From Bufo bufo (Eukaryota > Chordata > Amphibia > Anura > Bufonidae), in NCBI RefSeq assembly GCF_905171765.1, contig NC_053390.1, positions 591,195,793-591,259,792 of the forward strand: a DNA stretch of 64,000 nt. The letters run 5' to 3'. The notes under the pieces were generated by a model, which ran no database searches, was not told the DNA's origin, and worked only from the letters and a program-made list of their open reading frames with translations. The position numbers and the translations under genes were made by a program. Positions 10,510-20,339 of the stretch are shown in pieces (position 1 is the first letter of the stretch; each line of letters starts with the position of its first letter).

Positions 10510-12300
10510 TAGAGATGAGCGAATCGAAGATGACAAAGTGGAATTCTATTTGAATTTCAGGAAAAATTCGATTCGCATGGAAGCCGAATTTCCTCGCAAT
10601 TCGTGGTAACGAATCACATTGCATCCTAAAATGGCTGCTGCACGTGTGAAGACATGGAGAAAGGAACTCTGGGAAGGTGGGATCACCCATAATGCCATGC
10701 ATGCAGCCAATCAGCAGCCAGCCAGCCCTGTGATGGGGCAGCCATCTTAGATTCTGCCATTTACCAGTGTAATTAGTGCAAGGAGAGACATCTGCAGGCG
10801 CTAGTGTAGAAGAACAGGGTTCAGTAGGGGAGGTAGATTGGGTAATAGGCACAATTCTGTTACTCCTTGCTGCACTGACTGGGGATCCAGATTTCCATTA
10901 TACAGCTCTGTCATTCCAGCAATCCTTCTTGTTATTGGGGTGCAAGTGCTGTTTGATACAGCCATTAACAGGGTTTAGTACTAGGAAATATTTCTACAGT
11001 ATGTCTTATTTGCTAGTGTGCGGTGCAGTTATATGTTGTAAAGCCCTTTATGCCATGTATTAGTGGCAAAAGAAAAATATATTTGCCCTTGTACGGTGCA
11101 GTGATATATTCTACAGCCCTGTTTGCCGTGTATTAGTGGCAAAATATAAATATAAACGGAAAATGCAAATGTGATCGCACACTACATCCAGCACTCTGCC
11201 CTCCATGCTGGATGAGACATTGGTTTATATTTTGGCCAAAGCATAGTAAGCCACTCACCGCGTCAAGGCCGTCTCAATTGAGTGGTCCCTAACTCTTGTT
11301 CCTACCTATTTATGGGCCATGACAGCCACATAAAATCCAGGGAATGCAGGTCAGCATGCAAGCCAAGTACACTTTGCTTGTAACCCCGTCCGGTGCCATT
11401 TCAGCTTTCATCGGATCCAGGGATGCAAGTACCAACATGCATACTGAACCCACCATACACTTCCCCTGGAGCCAGATGGCTAATGGTAGGTTCTATATAA
11501 GCAGACTCAGTTTTATACTGACTTTAAAACCAGCCTCCAGGACAGATTAACTGGTCAGGTGTGCAGTGACTCCAAGGAGATCGCCACGCCTCCAATATAT
11601 ACTACAAAGAAAAAAATAGGGGGTTGAGTCAGCACAACCTGCCTGTAGGTGCAGATCACTATGGCGAAATACATATACAAACGGAAAATGCAAATGTGAT
11701 CGCACACTACATCCAGCACTCTGCCCTCCATGCTGGATGAGACATTGGTTTATATTTTGGCCAAAGCATAGTAAGCCACTCACCGCGTCAAGGCCGTCTC
11801 AATTGAGTGGTCCCTAACTCTTGTTCCTACCTATTTATGGGCCATGACAGCCACATAAAATCCAGGGAATGCAGGTCAGCATGCAAGCCAAGTACACTTT
11901 GCTTGTAACCCCGTCCGGTGCAATATTCGCCGTTCAGCATTGCACTTATCTGTTGAAAAGCCTTTTGTGTTCTGTAAAAGTAGAAAAAAATGAGGGCCTA
12001 ATTGCCGTTCAACAGTGCAATGATATATTCTACAGCCCTGTTGGCCGTGTATTAGTGGCGAAATAAAAATATATTCGCCGTCCGGCGTTACACTTGTCTG
12101 TTGAAAAGCCTTTTGCGTTATGTAAAAGTTGAAAAAAATTAGGGCCTATTTGCAATTCAGTGGTGCAGTGATATATTCTACAGCCCTGTTTGCCGTGTAT
12201 TAGTGGCAAAATAAAAATATATTCGCCGTCCAGAGTTGCACTTATCTGTTGAAAAGCCTTTTGTGTTGAGGAAATTTGAAAAAAATCTGCCGGGACAGTT
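10510..12300 (+). mobile_element. second hAT-type left end plus tandem-repeat interior
   Basis: It begins TAGAGATGAGCGAATCGAAG after TTCTAAA and closely follows the copy at 2471 for about 250 bp. It then enters the same GTATTAGTGGCAAAA-type repeats (10930-11150 and 11922-12290). A 768-bp insertion with direct repeats (11154-11921) interrupts it. No coding capacity is seen. The right end could not be fixed. Confidence 0.55.
11154..11921. repeat. insertion with 243-bp direct repeats (525-bp period)
   Basis: Positions 11154-11396 recur almost exactly at 11679-11921, separated by 282 unique bases. The block is flanked by AATAT on both sides (11149-11153 and 11922-11926), suggesting a 5-bp target duplication. 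It could be a small terminal-repeat retroelement (TRIM-like), but the ends are not TG...CA. A divergent copy at 49690-50165 shows the same parts in circularly permuted order, which fits 1.5 copies of a 525-bp tandem unit better. Confidence 0.7.
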
Positions 12301-12860
12301 CGCGAATGCGATCGTGCAAATGCGATCAAATGTTCGCGAACCGCAAGTTCGCAGCGGGTCTCATTCATTTTAATGGCAGGTGAACCTGAAAAACCTTCAG
12401 CTCATATTTGCAGCCAAGAAATAATTACTAGAAGTGCACAAATTGTCCCACAACATGGACAGTGACATACCAGATGTATTATTCGAATTTGCTATCTCCA
12501 TTCATTTTTTTTTTCAATGCGAAATATCGGCAATATAATTTTCGTGTACGTGCATGCGCAAATGCACTATACAGTACCCAAATGCATTATAAAGAAAGTA
12601 TATTGGTATATAACACCCCGCTTCAATCTGTTTTTTTGGGGGACGACTGGTATATCACACCAGTAGAAATTATTTGTTCCAATAACGCTGGTCCCTCTAT
12701 ATACCTGCAGTATCGCAGCAAAGCAGCACACAACTGCCGCACAATACAAATGCACTATAATATACTTTCTAACATAGAAAGTATATTATAACATTGTACA
12801 AGGAAGGCAATCCATTAGAATATACATAAAGATAAAACACAACCTTTAATAAAGTTACTA
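12300..12860. other. unassigned repeat-like DNA
   Basis: The start holds a GC-rich TTCGCGAA-type segment (12297-12365) that resembles 13960-14045 and is probably a repeat end. The remainder is AT-rich with no gene. A short inverted pair reading TATACTTTCT/AGAAAGTATA lies near 12765-12787. Confidence 0.4.
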
Positions 12861-13228
12861 TGAGGGTCCATTCACACGTCCATAAGTGTTTTGCGGATCC
12901 GCAAAACACGGACACTGGCAATGTGCATTCCGCAATTTGTGGAACGCACATCGCCAGCCCTATAATAGAAAATGCCTAATCTTGTCTGCAATTGCGGACA
13001 AGAATAGGACATGTTCTATTTTTTTGCGGAAATCGGAAGCACAGATGTGGAAGTGCGGATCCGCAAATGCGGATGTGGATCCGCAAATGCGGATGTGGAT
13101 CCGCAAATGTGGATGCGGACAGCACATTCCGGCCCCATTGAAAATGAATGGGTCTGCACCCATCCTGCAAAATTGCGGAACGGATGCGGACCCATTTTGC
13201 GGACGTGTGAATGGAAAAGATATCCCTC
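12861..13228. mobile_element. MITE with TGAGGGTCCATTCACACG ends
   Basis: The left end reads TGAGGGTCCATTCACACGTCC. The right end has the inverse core GGACGTGTGAATGGA and finishes CCCTCA. The interior is full of GCGGATCCGCAAA palindromes and short tandem copies (13060-13110). It has no real coding region. A related broken copy lies at about 15356-15570, so this is an internally palindromic, non-coding DNA transposon family. Confidence 0.75.
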
Positions 13229-13960
13229 AAAATTAAAATAAATTAAATTATTAAAGTTAAGCAAAAAGCATAGATGTGGTAGGCAATAACAAGTGCTCGG
13301 CGGCACTAAATCAGGTGCTCGGCAGCACCAAATCAGAAACCATATGTCCTACCATAATCCGGGGGGTTCCAGTGCACATCAATAAATCCAGGAGGGAAAG
13401 CAAAAAAAACATCCATCCCTGGGCTAGATGATGATGTGGTATTGAAGGACAGGGGTGGCAAAGAACTGTCCCTGACATTGCCCTACAGGGGGGTGCTTTC
13501 TGGCCCTGATAGCCTAACCACAGACCACCCGCCCTGATAAGAGCGACCCCGTCCGGAACCTTACCCTATATAAAAATGGCCCTAGTAAGCCCCTAGGCCC
13601 CTGACTTACAGGTGATCACTATATAGATCTATGTGTTTTTGACTCATTATAAAAGTATATTATAAGTATATCGCACCCTTCTGTGTATCACACATATCGA
13701 TAGCACACCTATACTTGTGCTTAAAATGACTTTTGTGGCCCTATTAGCTAGCGTTTGGTGTCCCTAACAGCCTGTCCCTGCTCCACACAGCAACCTCTTT
13801 CTACACTGGCAAAACACTGAATGTAAAATGGCGGCCAGATCAGGTTTATTTATAAGGTAGGGGGTATGTCCATGTGCTGAAATGTCTCAATTGGCTGTCC
13901 TGTACCACCTGATGGATGTGTCATGGGTCAAAGGTCTTCACAATGTAAAAGAATATGGTG
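13229..13960. other. no gene recognised; repeat-like
   Basis: Contains a short duplicated phrase (GTGCTCGGCGGCACTAAATCAG/GTGCTCGGCAGCACCAAATCAG near 13292-13335, one or two changes). No ORF or known element end was recognised. Low-complexity TATA-rich sequence lies near 13640-13680. Confidence 0.4.
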
Positions 13961-15174
13961 GGTGCGAATTTCTCCATATGTTCGCATGTTTGGCGAATCG
14001 CGAACATGCAAAGTTTGCCGCAAAACGACCGCCGGGCGAACAGCAAGGCCATCTCAATTGTAGACGTCCTTTTTCTGTATGGACCGAATTATGTAGTGGT
14101 GAAATTTTTGTTATATGAAACAGGCTTTTTTGGGGGAAATTGATGGATGATTGTTGTCCTTCTTTTGCTGTATGGACAGAATTATGTTGTTGTGGGTCCT
14201 GCAGTAAACATAATGAAGCCTCTGATGACAACACACCAGCAGACTTTGCCTTTGCCATCTATTCACAAATAAATCAAGCAGCTTCAGTTAGTTGAAAACA
14301 TTTATGTCTTTTTATCTGCTCTATCTGCATTCGATCTCCACAGCACACAAGACATGACAGGAGAGCCTCTGCTTTGAAGCCCAAGTCCAGTTTCTTAAGA
14401 TCAGGAGTTCCATCAGAATTGTGCGTAACTTTCTTGCTCCCTGTGCAAACCCATAACAAAAGGACTCCGTAGGCAAAAGAAAAATGTATTTGTCGTTCAG
14501 AGTTGCACTTATATGTTGAAAAGCCTTGTGTAGTGTAAAAGTTTAAAAAAATAAGGTCCTATTTGCTGTTCAGCGGTGCAGTTATATGTGGTAAAGCCCT
14601 TTTTGCTGTGAAATTTTGTATGTGACACAGGATTTTTTCAGGAAAATTTAATGGTGATTGTACACCTCCTATTGCGCTTTGGACCGAATTACCTAGTGGT
14701 GAAATTCTTTTTGTGACACTGTCTTTTTTTCGGAAAATTTATGGGTGTACAATCACCCATAAATTTTCCGAAAAAAAGCCAGTGTCACAAAAAGAATTTC
14801 ACCACTAGGTAATTCGGTCCATAGCGCAATAGGAGGTGTACAATCACCATTAAATTTTCCTGAAAAAATCCTGTGTCACATACAAAATTTTCCTATTGCG
14901 GTATGGACCGAATTACTTAGTGGTAAAATTCTTTATGTGACACTGTCCTTTTTTGGGAAAATGTATGGGTGATTGTACACCTCCTATTGTGCTATGAACT
15001 GAATGACTTAGTGGTGAAATTCTTTATGTGACACTGGCTTTTTTTCGGAAAATTTATGGGTGATTGTACACCTCCTTTTGCGGTATGGACCAAATTTCTT
15101 AGTGGTGACATTTTTTATGCGACACTGGCTTTTTTGGGGAAAATTTATGGGTGATTGTACACCTCCTTTTGCTG
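13960..15174. repeat. degenerate tandem repeats around GTGATTGTACACCTCC
   Basis: Units of about 110-120 bp carry TATGGACCGAATT, AGTGGTGAAATT, TGTGACACTG and GGTGATTGTACACCTCC. They are clear from 14470 and weaker from 13960. The array resumes for about 35 bp after the hAT-like element at 23002. I consider it the interior of an older non-autonomous element. Confidence 0.7.
14611..14890. repeat. 280-bp near-perfect palindrome
   Basis: Two 137-bp arms face each other around a 6-bp centre (TACAAT, 14748-14753). I noticed only a couple of mismatches, for example CTTTGGACC against GGTCCATAG. The arms consist of the local tandem-repeat unit, so one or two units were duplicated in inverted orientation. 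Such a structure can arise by template switching, or it can be an assembly artefact. Confidence 0.9.
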
Positions 15175-15355
15175 TATGTACCCAGGGCCGGTGCAAGGAT
15201 TTTTGCCGCCCTAGGCAAGATAAAAATTGCCACCCACCCCCCCCCTTATCAGATGATCTGCCCATATCATGACACCACATATGTTCCACCCCTTTCTCAG
15301 CTTTTAAATTAAAAGAACTGCTATGTTTCCCTTAGGGTTAATCCAGCTTCTTGTA

Positions 15356-15570
15356 GCTGTCTCTTTTTGCGGAACGGAATTGCGGACCCATACATTTCTA
15401 TGGGATCCGCAATTCCGATCCTGAAAAAAATAGAACATGTCCTATTCTTGTCCGCAATAGCGGACAAGAATAGGCATATTCTCTTAGTGCCCGCAAAATG
15501 CGGAACGCACATTGCTGCTGTCCGTGTTTTGTGGATCCGCAAAACACACATGGATGTGTGAATGGACCCT
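15356..15570. mobile_element. partial MITE related to 12861-13228
   Basis: Shares the GCGGAACG and GTGGATCCGCAAAACAC segments and the end GTGTGAATGGACCCT with the MITE at 12861. The left end is degenerate. It lies inside the hAT-like element. Confidence 0.65.
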
Positions 15571-15671
15571 AAATGTGAGCTAAATTAGTCTCCAATGTAG
15601 TATTAATAACTAAACAAATACATAATATACATATTGCATTGTCTACTTACCACCAGGACAATAAGATGATC

Positions 15672-17384
15672 TGTCAGAACTATTGGGTATAAATAAAGTC
15701 CATAGGTATAAGGCCTATATAAGATATCTGAACATGAACCTAAAGAACAACCATTTTGTCTTATTTTAAGAGGGCAGGGTGAGTTCAAGATTTTAACTTG
15801 GAATTACTAACCTAAGATTAACAATCTGTACCAAGGTGTTTACCCAAGTCTGTTTTTAGTAATTGCCTAGATAAGACAATGTATTAGACATATGCTGAGT
15901 CTTGATGATTTTCAGTGTATAGAAAGACTCTAATCTTTCTTTGGGGTTTTTATATTAAGCAATGTATGAGTAGATTGATTTTATATCATCAATTTAAATA
16001 CGTGTGTTGTACTGTATATATGAGTGTGGTCCTTATAGATATATTCAGTTTTAAGGTTAGAAATTACTCTGTCATTTTTTTGTAGAATTTCTCTCAGTGT
16101 GAAACTCAAGTAAATTATTTATTTGCTTGAGGTTTTCTTGTATGGAGAAATGTGTACACAGGTGACCATAAACAAACCTTGTCTTTTCCCCAGAACAATG
16201 ACTTGAGTATGGTCATGTGTATCTTGATTTAATTAGGTCTGGTCAAAAGATTAAGGGATATGCGAGGTGTTTGACCAGATACAAAAGTCATTGTCTATTC
16301 AAGATCTCCTCAAGGTTGTGTCTGAAACCTTAGTTAAAGTGTATCATTAGTAAATGAATAAGAGAACCAAAAATATATCTTGATTTTGTATGGAGTACTA
16401 GTGTCATCTAGTGTTAGGGTAGCCTAAAGATCTCGGGTGCATTTTCCCTAGAGGGAGGTTCTATTGGTTATAAGTGAGGTCACTAGTTAATGATAAAACT
16501 TGGCCAAGCCCTTTCTTAGATAGGATAAAAAGATGGTCTGGGCTGACAGAAGAGATCCATCCAGCCATCCATCTATCTATCTCTGGAGCTCTCTCTCTAA
16601 CTATCATCATCAAGGGACGATCATTAAGGGAAAAGACCAGATCCAGCCCTGACCACCTTTTCAGTCATTGGAGGCAGCCATCTTAGAACCATTGAAACTG
16701 ATTTCTGCTAGCTGACATTTTGGGTATAGTATAACCTTACCTATATTTTATAGGATAATTAATTAACATAATACATATCTATATATATTCAATTAACCAT
16801 ACCTTGCGTATAGTATCTGTTTTGGAATAAGATTGGGGTGTACCTGCAGCATCATCCTGAAAATTAATCCAATACAGGGAGATTAAAAATATACTGGTGA
16901 AAACACGGTATAATCTCCAAGGAACTGAATTCAGTTCTAGACCGGTACGGTTGATTATATATGTATAAATATCTGTATAGATAAAAGATAAACCATATTT
17001 GGGTTTAATCGGACATTTGTCGGCTGAGAGAAATCAAGTACTAAATTGATTTAAATATAATTGAGGGGTATCATTATAAGAAGGCATAATTGTGTAGATA
17101 TATATTCCTAATTATTTTTGACTTTCTCACTATTTGCATATCATTGATTGAATTTTATTATCACCAATTTTATTATATATATTATTTTGTACTAAAATTT
17201 GTATTAATAAATTACATATATATTTTGTTTGTAACTGGGTTTTGTCTTCAATTCAACGCAGATCACGAGCTTGTTTTAGCTTGATATTTATGATAATAAA
17301 TTATAATCTCCTTCATTATAGATTTTAATTTATTCACATAAATAATATAGACTGTCAATCGGAGACAGCATAAATATTCCGACA
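15672..17384 (+). repeat. 5' LTR of the gag-env element
   Basis: About 1.71 kb, long for an LTR. It starts TGTCAGAACTATTGGG and ends AAATATTCCGACA, giving short inverted TGTC/GACA termini. TATA-like sequence (GTACTGTATATATGAG) lies at about 16010. Small ORFs repeated identically in both LTRs have no recognisable product. Confidence 0.9.
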
Positions 17385-17389
17385 TAATC

Positions 17390-17408
17390 TGGAGGTCCGC
17401 ACCGAGAT
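17390..17408 (+). promoter_or_regulatory. primer-binding-site-like sequence
   Basis: Five bases after the LTR lies TGGAGGTCCGCACCGAGAT. The leading TGG matches the CCA end of a tRNA and the position is right for priming. The fourth base implies a tRNA with U before CCA, as found in some tRNA-Thr, but I cannot assign the primer firmly. Confidence 0.6.
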
Positions 17409-17494
17409 CTGCTTGTAATAGAAACAAAATTTTGGGGTGCAAAATATATATTTGATAAAGTTATTGTGGCACTTGTAGTGCAACAAGTAAAAAT

Positions 17495-18892
17495 ATGTCT
17501 GAGAACAACAGTGAGGCTGCTGCTGTAGTAGTAAAGACTGATATGCATGATGAAAAGACTCAAGAATTAATTGAATATATTGTGATGTGTCATATGCATG
17601 ACAGGTTGGATATTAAGAGAGAGTTAAAAGATTGGAGGGTTGAATTGGAAAGGAGAGCTATAGAATATGCAGATGATGTCTGGTCTGATAAATCCCGGTT
17701 TGCTGATTTTCTCTGTCACATTTCCCAGGCTAAACATAAGAAAGATAAGGATTCATTAATCCTTCAATCTTGGCCTGAATTTGTATATTTAGTTATTGAA
17801 ATAGCAAAACAATTAGAAAAAGCAAAATATAAAAATGTTGAACAGGCATATGAAATTGATAAATTTCAAAAAGACCTATCTGAAATGGAAATTAAGGCGG
17901 CCACGGTTTCTGGTGAATTAGCACAATGGTCTGCTAAATTATCAGAATATAATGACAAAGACAATCAACAGCAAGAAGTAATAAGAACTCTGGAATGGAA
18001 ATTAAGTCAAGCTACTAATGAACTGTCTAAATGTCAATTGTCTATGGTGGATCTAGATGAGGAATGTAAAAAGTTGTATCAAGACAATAGACATTTACAA
18101 ACAGAGTTAGGTAACAGGGATCTTGATCATTTACAATTCAGACAGCCTAAGGATTCTAATAGACTGAAGGTAAAATATTCCAGGGGGGAATCAGATGCAG
18201 AAAGTAAATATGACAACCCCTTTAATGGAGAAAAGCTAATTTCTTTGGGAGAACATTCTCTTCCTAAATTAAAACCAATTTCACCTCCTAGGTCCTCTAA
18301 AAGTTCAGTACTGAGATCTTCTCAACCCATGATAGACACTACTAAAGTGATCAAGTTTCTCAAGGAAACTGTGGGTCAATTTGCTAAAAAGGGATCACCA
18401 TCCATAATAAATCATTTGGAAATATATGAGGAGGCCATGAAAACTTTACATTTAGAACAGGACATACAGAAACTTGAATTTATTACCTGGGTATTCGAAC
18501 CAAAACACCGGTATTTCTTTAATTCCCTTAGAGATATGGGTAGGAATTCTTGGTCAGATGTGATCGCAGAAATAAAAACTGAATTTGGTCCCTATAAGTC
18601 TGCTACTGCTGCAAGGAGGGCCTTATTTACCCTGAAATGTAGACCTAATCAAAGTCCCAGGAAATTTTTGTCAGTCCTCAAAAATGCCTATAGTTTGTCC
18701 GAAAAAGATCCCAATTTTGAAGGTAGTGAATTCATCCAGGTATTTTATGACGCTTTGCCCAATAAAATAAAATTTATTTTGGCCAGGGATTACCATCCTA
18801 GAAAAACTTTGGATTGGTTACTCACCGAGAGTACAGGATATTTTGGAACATGCAAGGAAACCCTTTATTCTACAACCTATGTCCGGGAATGA
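17495..18892 (+). CDS. gag: Gag-like protein (coiled coil plus capsid-like domain)
   Basis: This 465-residue ORF would give the structural protein that assembles the particle. The N-terminal 100 residues are acidic and helical. A long predicted coiled coil spans about 105-215, followed by a basic and Ser/Pro-rich linker (about 215-285). The capsid-like region at about 285-455 has the pattern of retrotransposon Gag domains: WVFEPKHRYF near 332, then SWSDVIAEIKTEFG and RPNQSPRKFLSVLK. No CCHC zinc knuckle is present, so the nucleocapsid end is missing. The last codons (from about 18843) overlap the Env-like ORF in another frame, which probably marks the deletion that removed pol. The ORF is free of stops. 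Assignment to Gag is by position and motif. Confidence 0.75.
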   Translation: MSENNSEAAAVVVKTDMHDEKTQELIEYIVMCHMHDRLDIKRELKDWRVELERRAIEYADDVWSDKSRFADFLCHISQAKHKKDKDSLILQSWPEFVYLVIEIAKQLEKAKYKNVEQAYEIDKFQKDLSEMEIKAATVSGELAQWSAKLSEYNDKDNQQQEVIRTLEWKLSQATNELSKCQLSMVDLDEECKKLYQDNRHLQTELGNRDLDHLQFRQPKDSNRLKVKYSRGESDAESKYDNPFNGEKLISLGEHSLPKLKPISPPRSSKSSVLRSSQPMIDTTKVIKFLKETVGQFAKKGSPSIINHLEIYEEAMKTLHLEQDIQKLEFITWVFEPKHRYFFNSLRDMGRNSWSDVIAEIKTEFGPYKSATAARRALFTLKCRPNQSPRKFLSVLKNAYSLSEKDPNFEGSEFIQVFYDALPNKIKFILARDYHPRKTLDWLLTESTGYFGTCKETLYSTTYVRE

Positions 18893-20270
18893 GCGACCAA
18901 AAAGATTCCTTAGTTTTTTAATTGCTAGTATTGTTTTTACTACATTAGGAATGGTGGTGGCTACTACAACTTCAGCGGTTAATTCGGTTTCCGTCAAGAC
19001 TTTACAAGCGGAAGTGGGAAATTTGAAGGAAAATATTGAGCTCCTATATCAAGAGATTGAAGTTCAAAAGACGAACATGGAAAAATTAATGGACGTCGTT
19101 AATAATATTATTGTGACCTCGAATCTTCACTCCGAATTAATTTCACATTCTACTAAGTTACATCAGAATCATGAACGATTTAAATATGAACTTTTATTTA
19201 TAAAAGATGCAATTATGTTCCACACATTATCGTTTTTGAATGAAATACAAAGCGGGATGAGTGACTTAATTCAGGGTCGTGTGCCATTATATTTTGTTTC
19301 GCGGGACGTGATAAAGAAAATGTTTAATGAACTAAGTGAAGAAGCCATGGAGGAATTTCACATTAATTTGTCCTTTGAGATGGGGAGTGCATTACCATTA
19401 TATATCGATCCTGAAAGAATGGAGATTTGTTTTTTATTATCAATACCGGTTGTAGATGATAAAAACATATTCCAGATGAAATACATTCATAACGTAGGGA
19501 CATATCAAAATGATTTATATCTAAAAATACAAACTCCGGAAATCATTTCTTATCGAACGTCCGAACCCGAGATGTTTTCCATACCTATGTTGAATGAATG
19601 TGTAAAATTTAAAGATAATAATTTTCAATGTGATGGAAAGCCTTTTGTGTATGAGACATCACAAGCATTATGTGGGTTAGATTATGTAAAATATGGATCC
19701 GAAAAATGTAAAGTAACCATTAGTAAAACTGAGGAAAAGAGTATACGAGCCATTTTAGTGGGAAACAAGTGGTTAGTAAGTACCAATGAAAAGGAAGCTA
19801 ATGTATATTATAAGGAACTTATCCAGAATAGAAAGATTTTATTACCTACTTCAGTTATTCTCGTTCAAGTACCTAAGAATGCTAAAGTAGTTATTGGGGA
19901 TGTTACCCTTTATCCCGTTGATAATGATGTATGGGAAAGTGAGGTTTTGATTGTAGATGCTTTTCAGGGAAAAGAAATTCCCATTAATCCAGATTTAAAG
20001 TTTCTACTGGATAATAAACCTAAACATACGATAGAATTATTAGTAAAGAAAGATAATGTAACGATAAATACTGTAAGATATTCATTACAAGATCATCAAA
20101 TATTATCAAATTTTAATTTTAACATTGTCGAAATCATGCTGCACGTGTTCGCAATAGGATGGTTCATTTGGTTGATCATCTTATCTAGGAAGATCTACCA
20201 ATTAAATCCTAGGAGGAACAAAAGTACTTCATCAGAATGGGTAGAAAGGGGGCAATCTACTCCAACATAA
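18843..20270 (+). CDS. env: Env-like transmembrane protein lacking the surface subunit
   Basis: In a retroelement this would be the membrane-fusion subunit. Residues 18-21 are RPKR, a furin-type cleavage motif. A hydrophobic stretch follows directly at 22-44, as in a fusion peptide, then a heptad-rich helix (about 48-100). Several cysteines lie mid-protein, with a single membrane anchor at about 428-447 and a 28-residue basic tail. Spacing resembles the F-type Env of errantivirus/baculovirus lineages, but that link is tentative. Almost nothing lies upstream of the cleavage motif, so the surface subunit and any signal peptide are missing. The start is uncertain: the first ATG overlaps gag by 50 bp, and another ATG lies at 18879, close to the gag stop. 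No internal stop is seen. As it stands, topology and function are doubtful. Confidence 0.7.
   Translation: MEHARKPFILQPMSGNERPKRFLSFLIASIVFTTLGMVVATTTSAVNSVSVKTLQAEVGNLKENIELLYQEIEVQKTNMEKLMDVVNNIIVTSNLHSELISHSTKLHQNHERFKYELLFIKDAIMFHTLSFLNEIQSGMSDLIQGRVPLYFVSRDVIKKMFNELSEEAMEEFHINLSFEMGSALPLYIDPERMEICFLLSIPVVDDKNIFQMKYIHNVGTYQNDLYLKIQTPEIISYRTSEPEMFSIPMLNECVKFKDNNFQCDGKPFVYETSQALCGLDYVKYGSEKCKVTISKTEEKSIRAILVGNKWLVSTNEKEANVYYKELIQNRKILLPTSVILVQVPKNAKVVIGDVTLYPVDNDVWESEVLIVDAFQGKEIPINPDLKFLLDNKPKHTIELLVKKDNVTINTVRYSLQDHQILSNFNFNIVEIMLHVFAIGWFIWLIILSRKIYQLNPRRNKSTSSEWVERGQSTPT
20243..20252 (+). promoter_or_regulatory. possible polypurine tract, misplaced
   Basis: AGAAAGGGGG is the best purine tract before the 3' LTR, but it lies 87 bp upstream instead of adjacent. 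The bases directly next to the LTR are T-rich (CCTTTTTTTT). Either another primer is used or this end was rearranged. Confidence 0.35.
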
Positions 20271-20339
20271 GATATATACCATAAAAAAAAATTATTTTTT
20301 TTAAATAAAAAATTTAATAAACTCTTTTAACCTTTTTTT

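Noticed and set aside
12886..13306. Overlapping ORFs on both strands around GCGGATCCGCAAA repeats
   Set aside because: Palindromic MITE sequence is open in several frames, with no coding signal.
16474..16686. 70-codon ORF present in both LTRs (also 21144-21356)
   Set aside because: Identity between the two LTR copies explains its conservation, and the protein has no recognisable feature.
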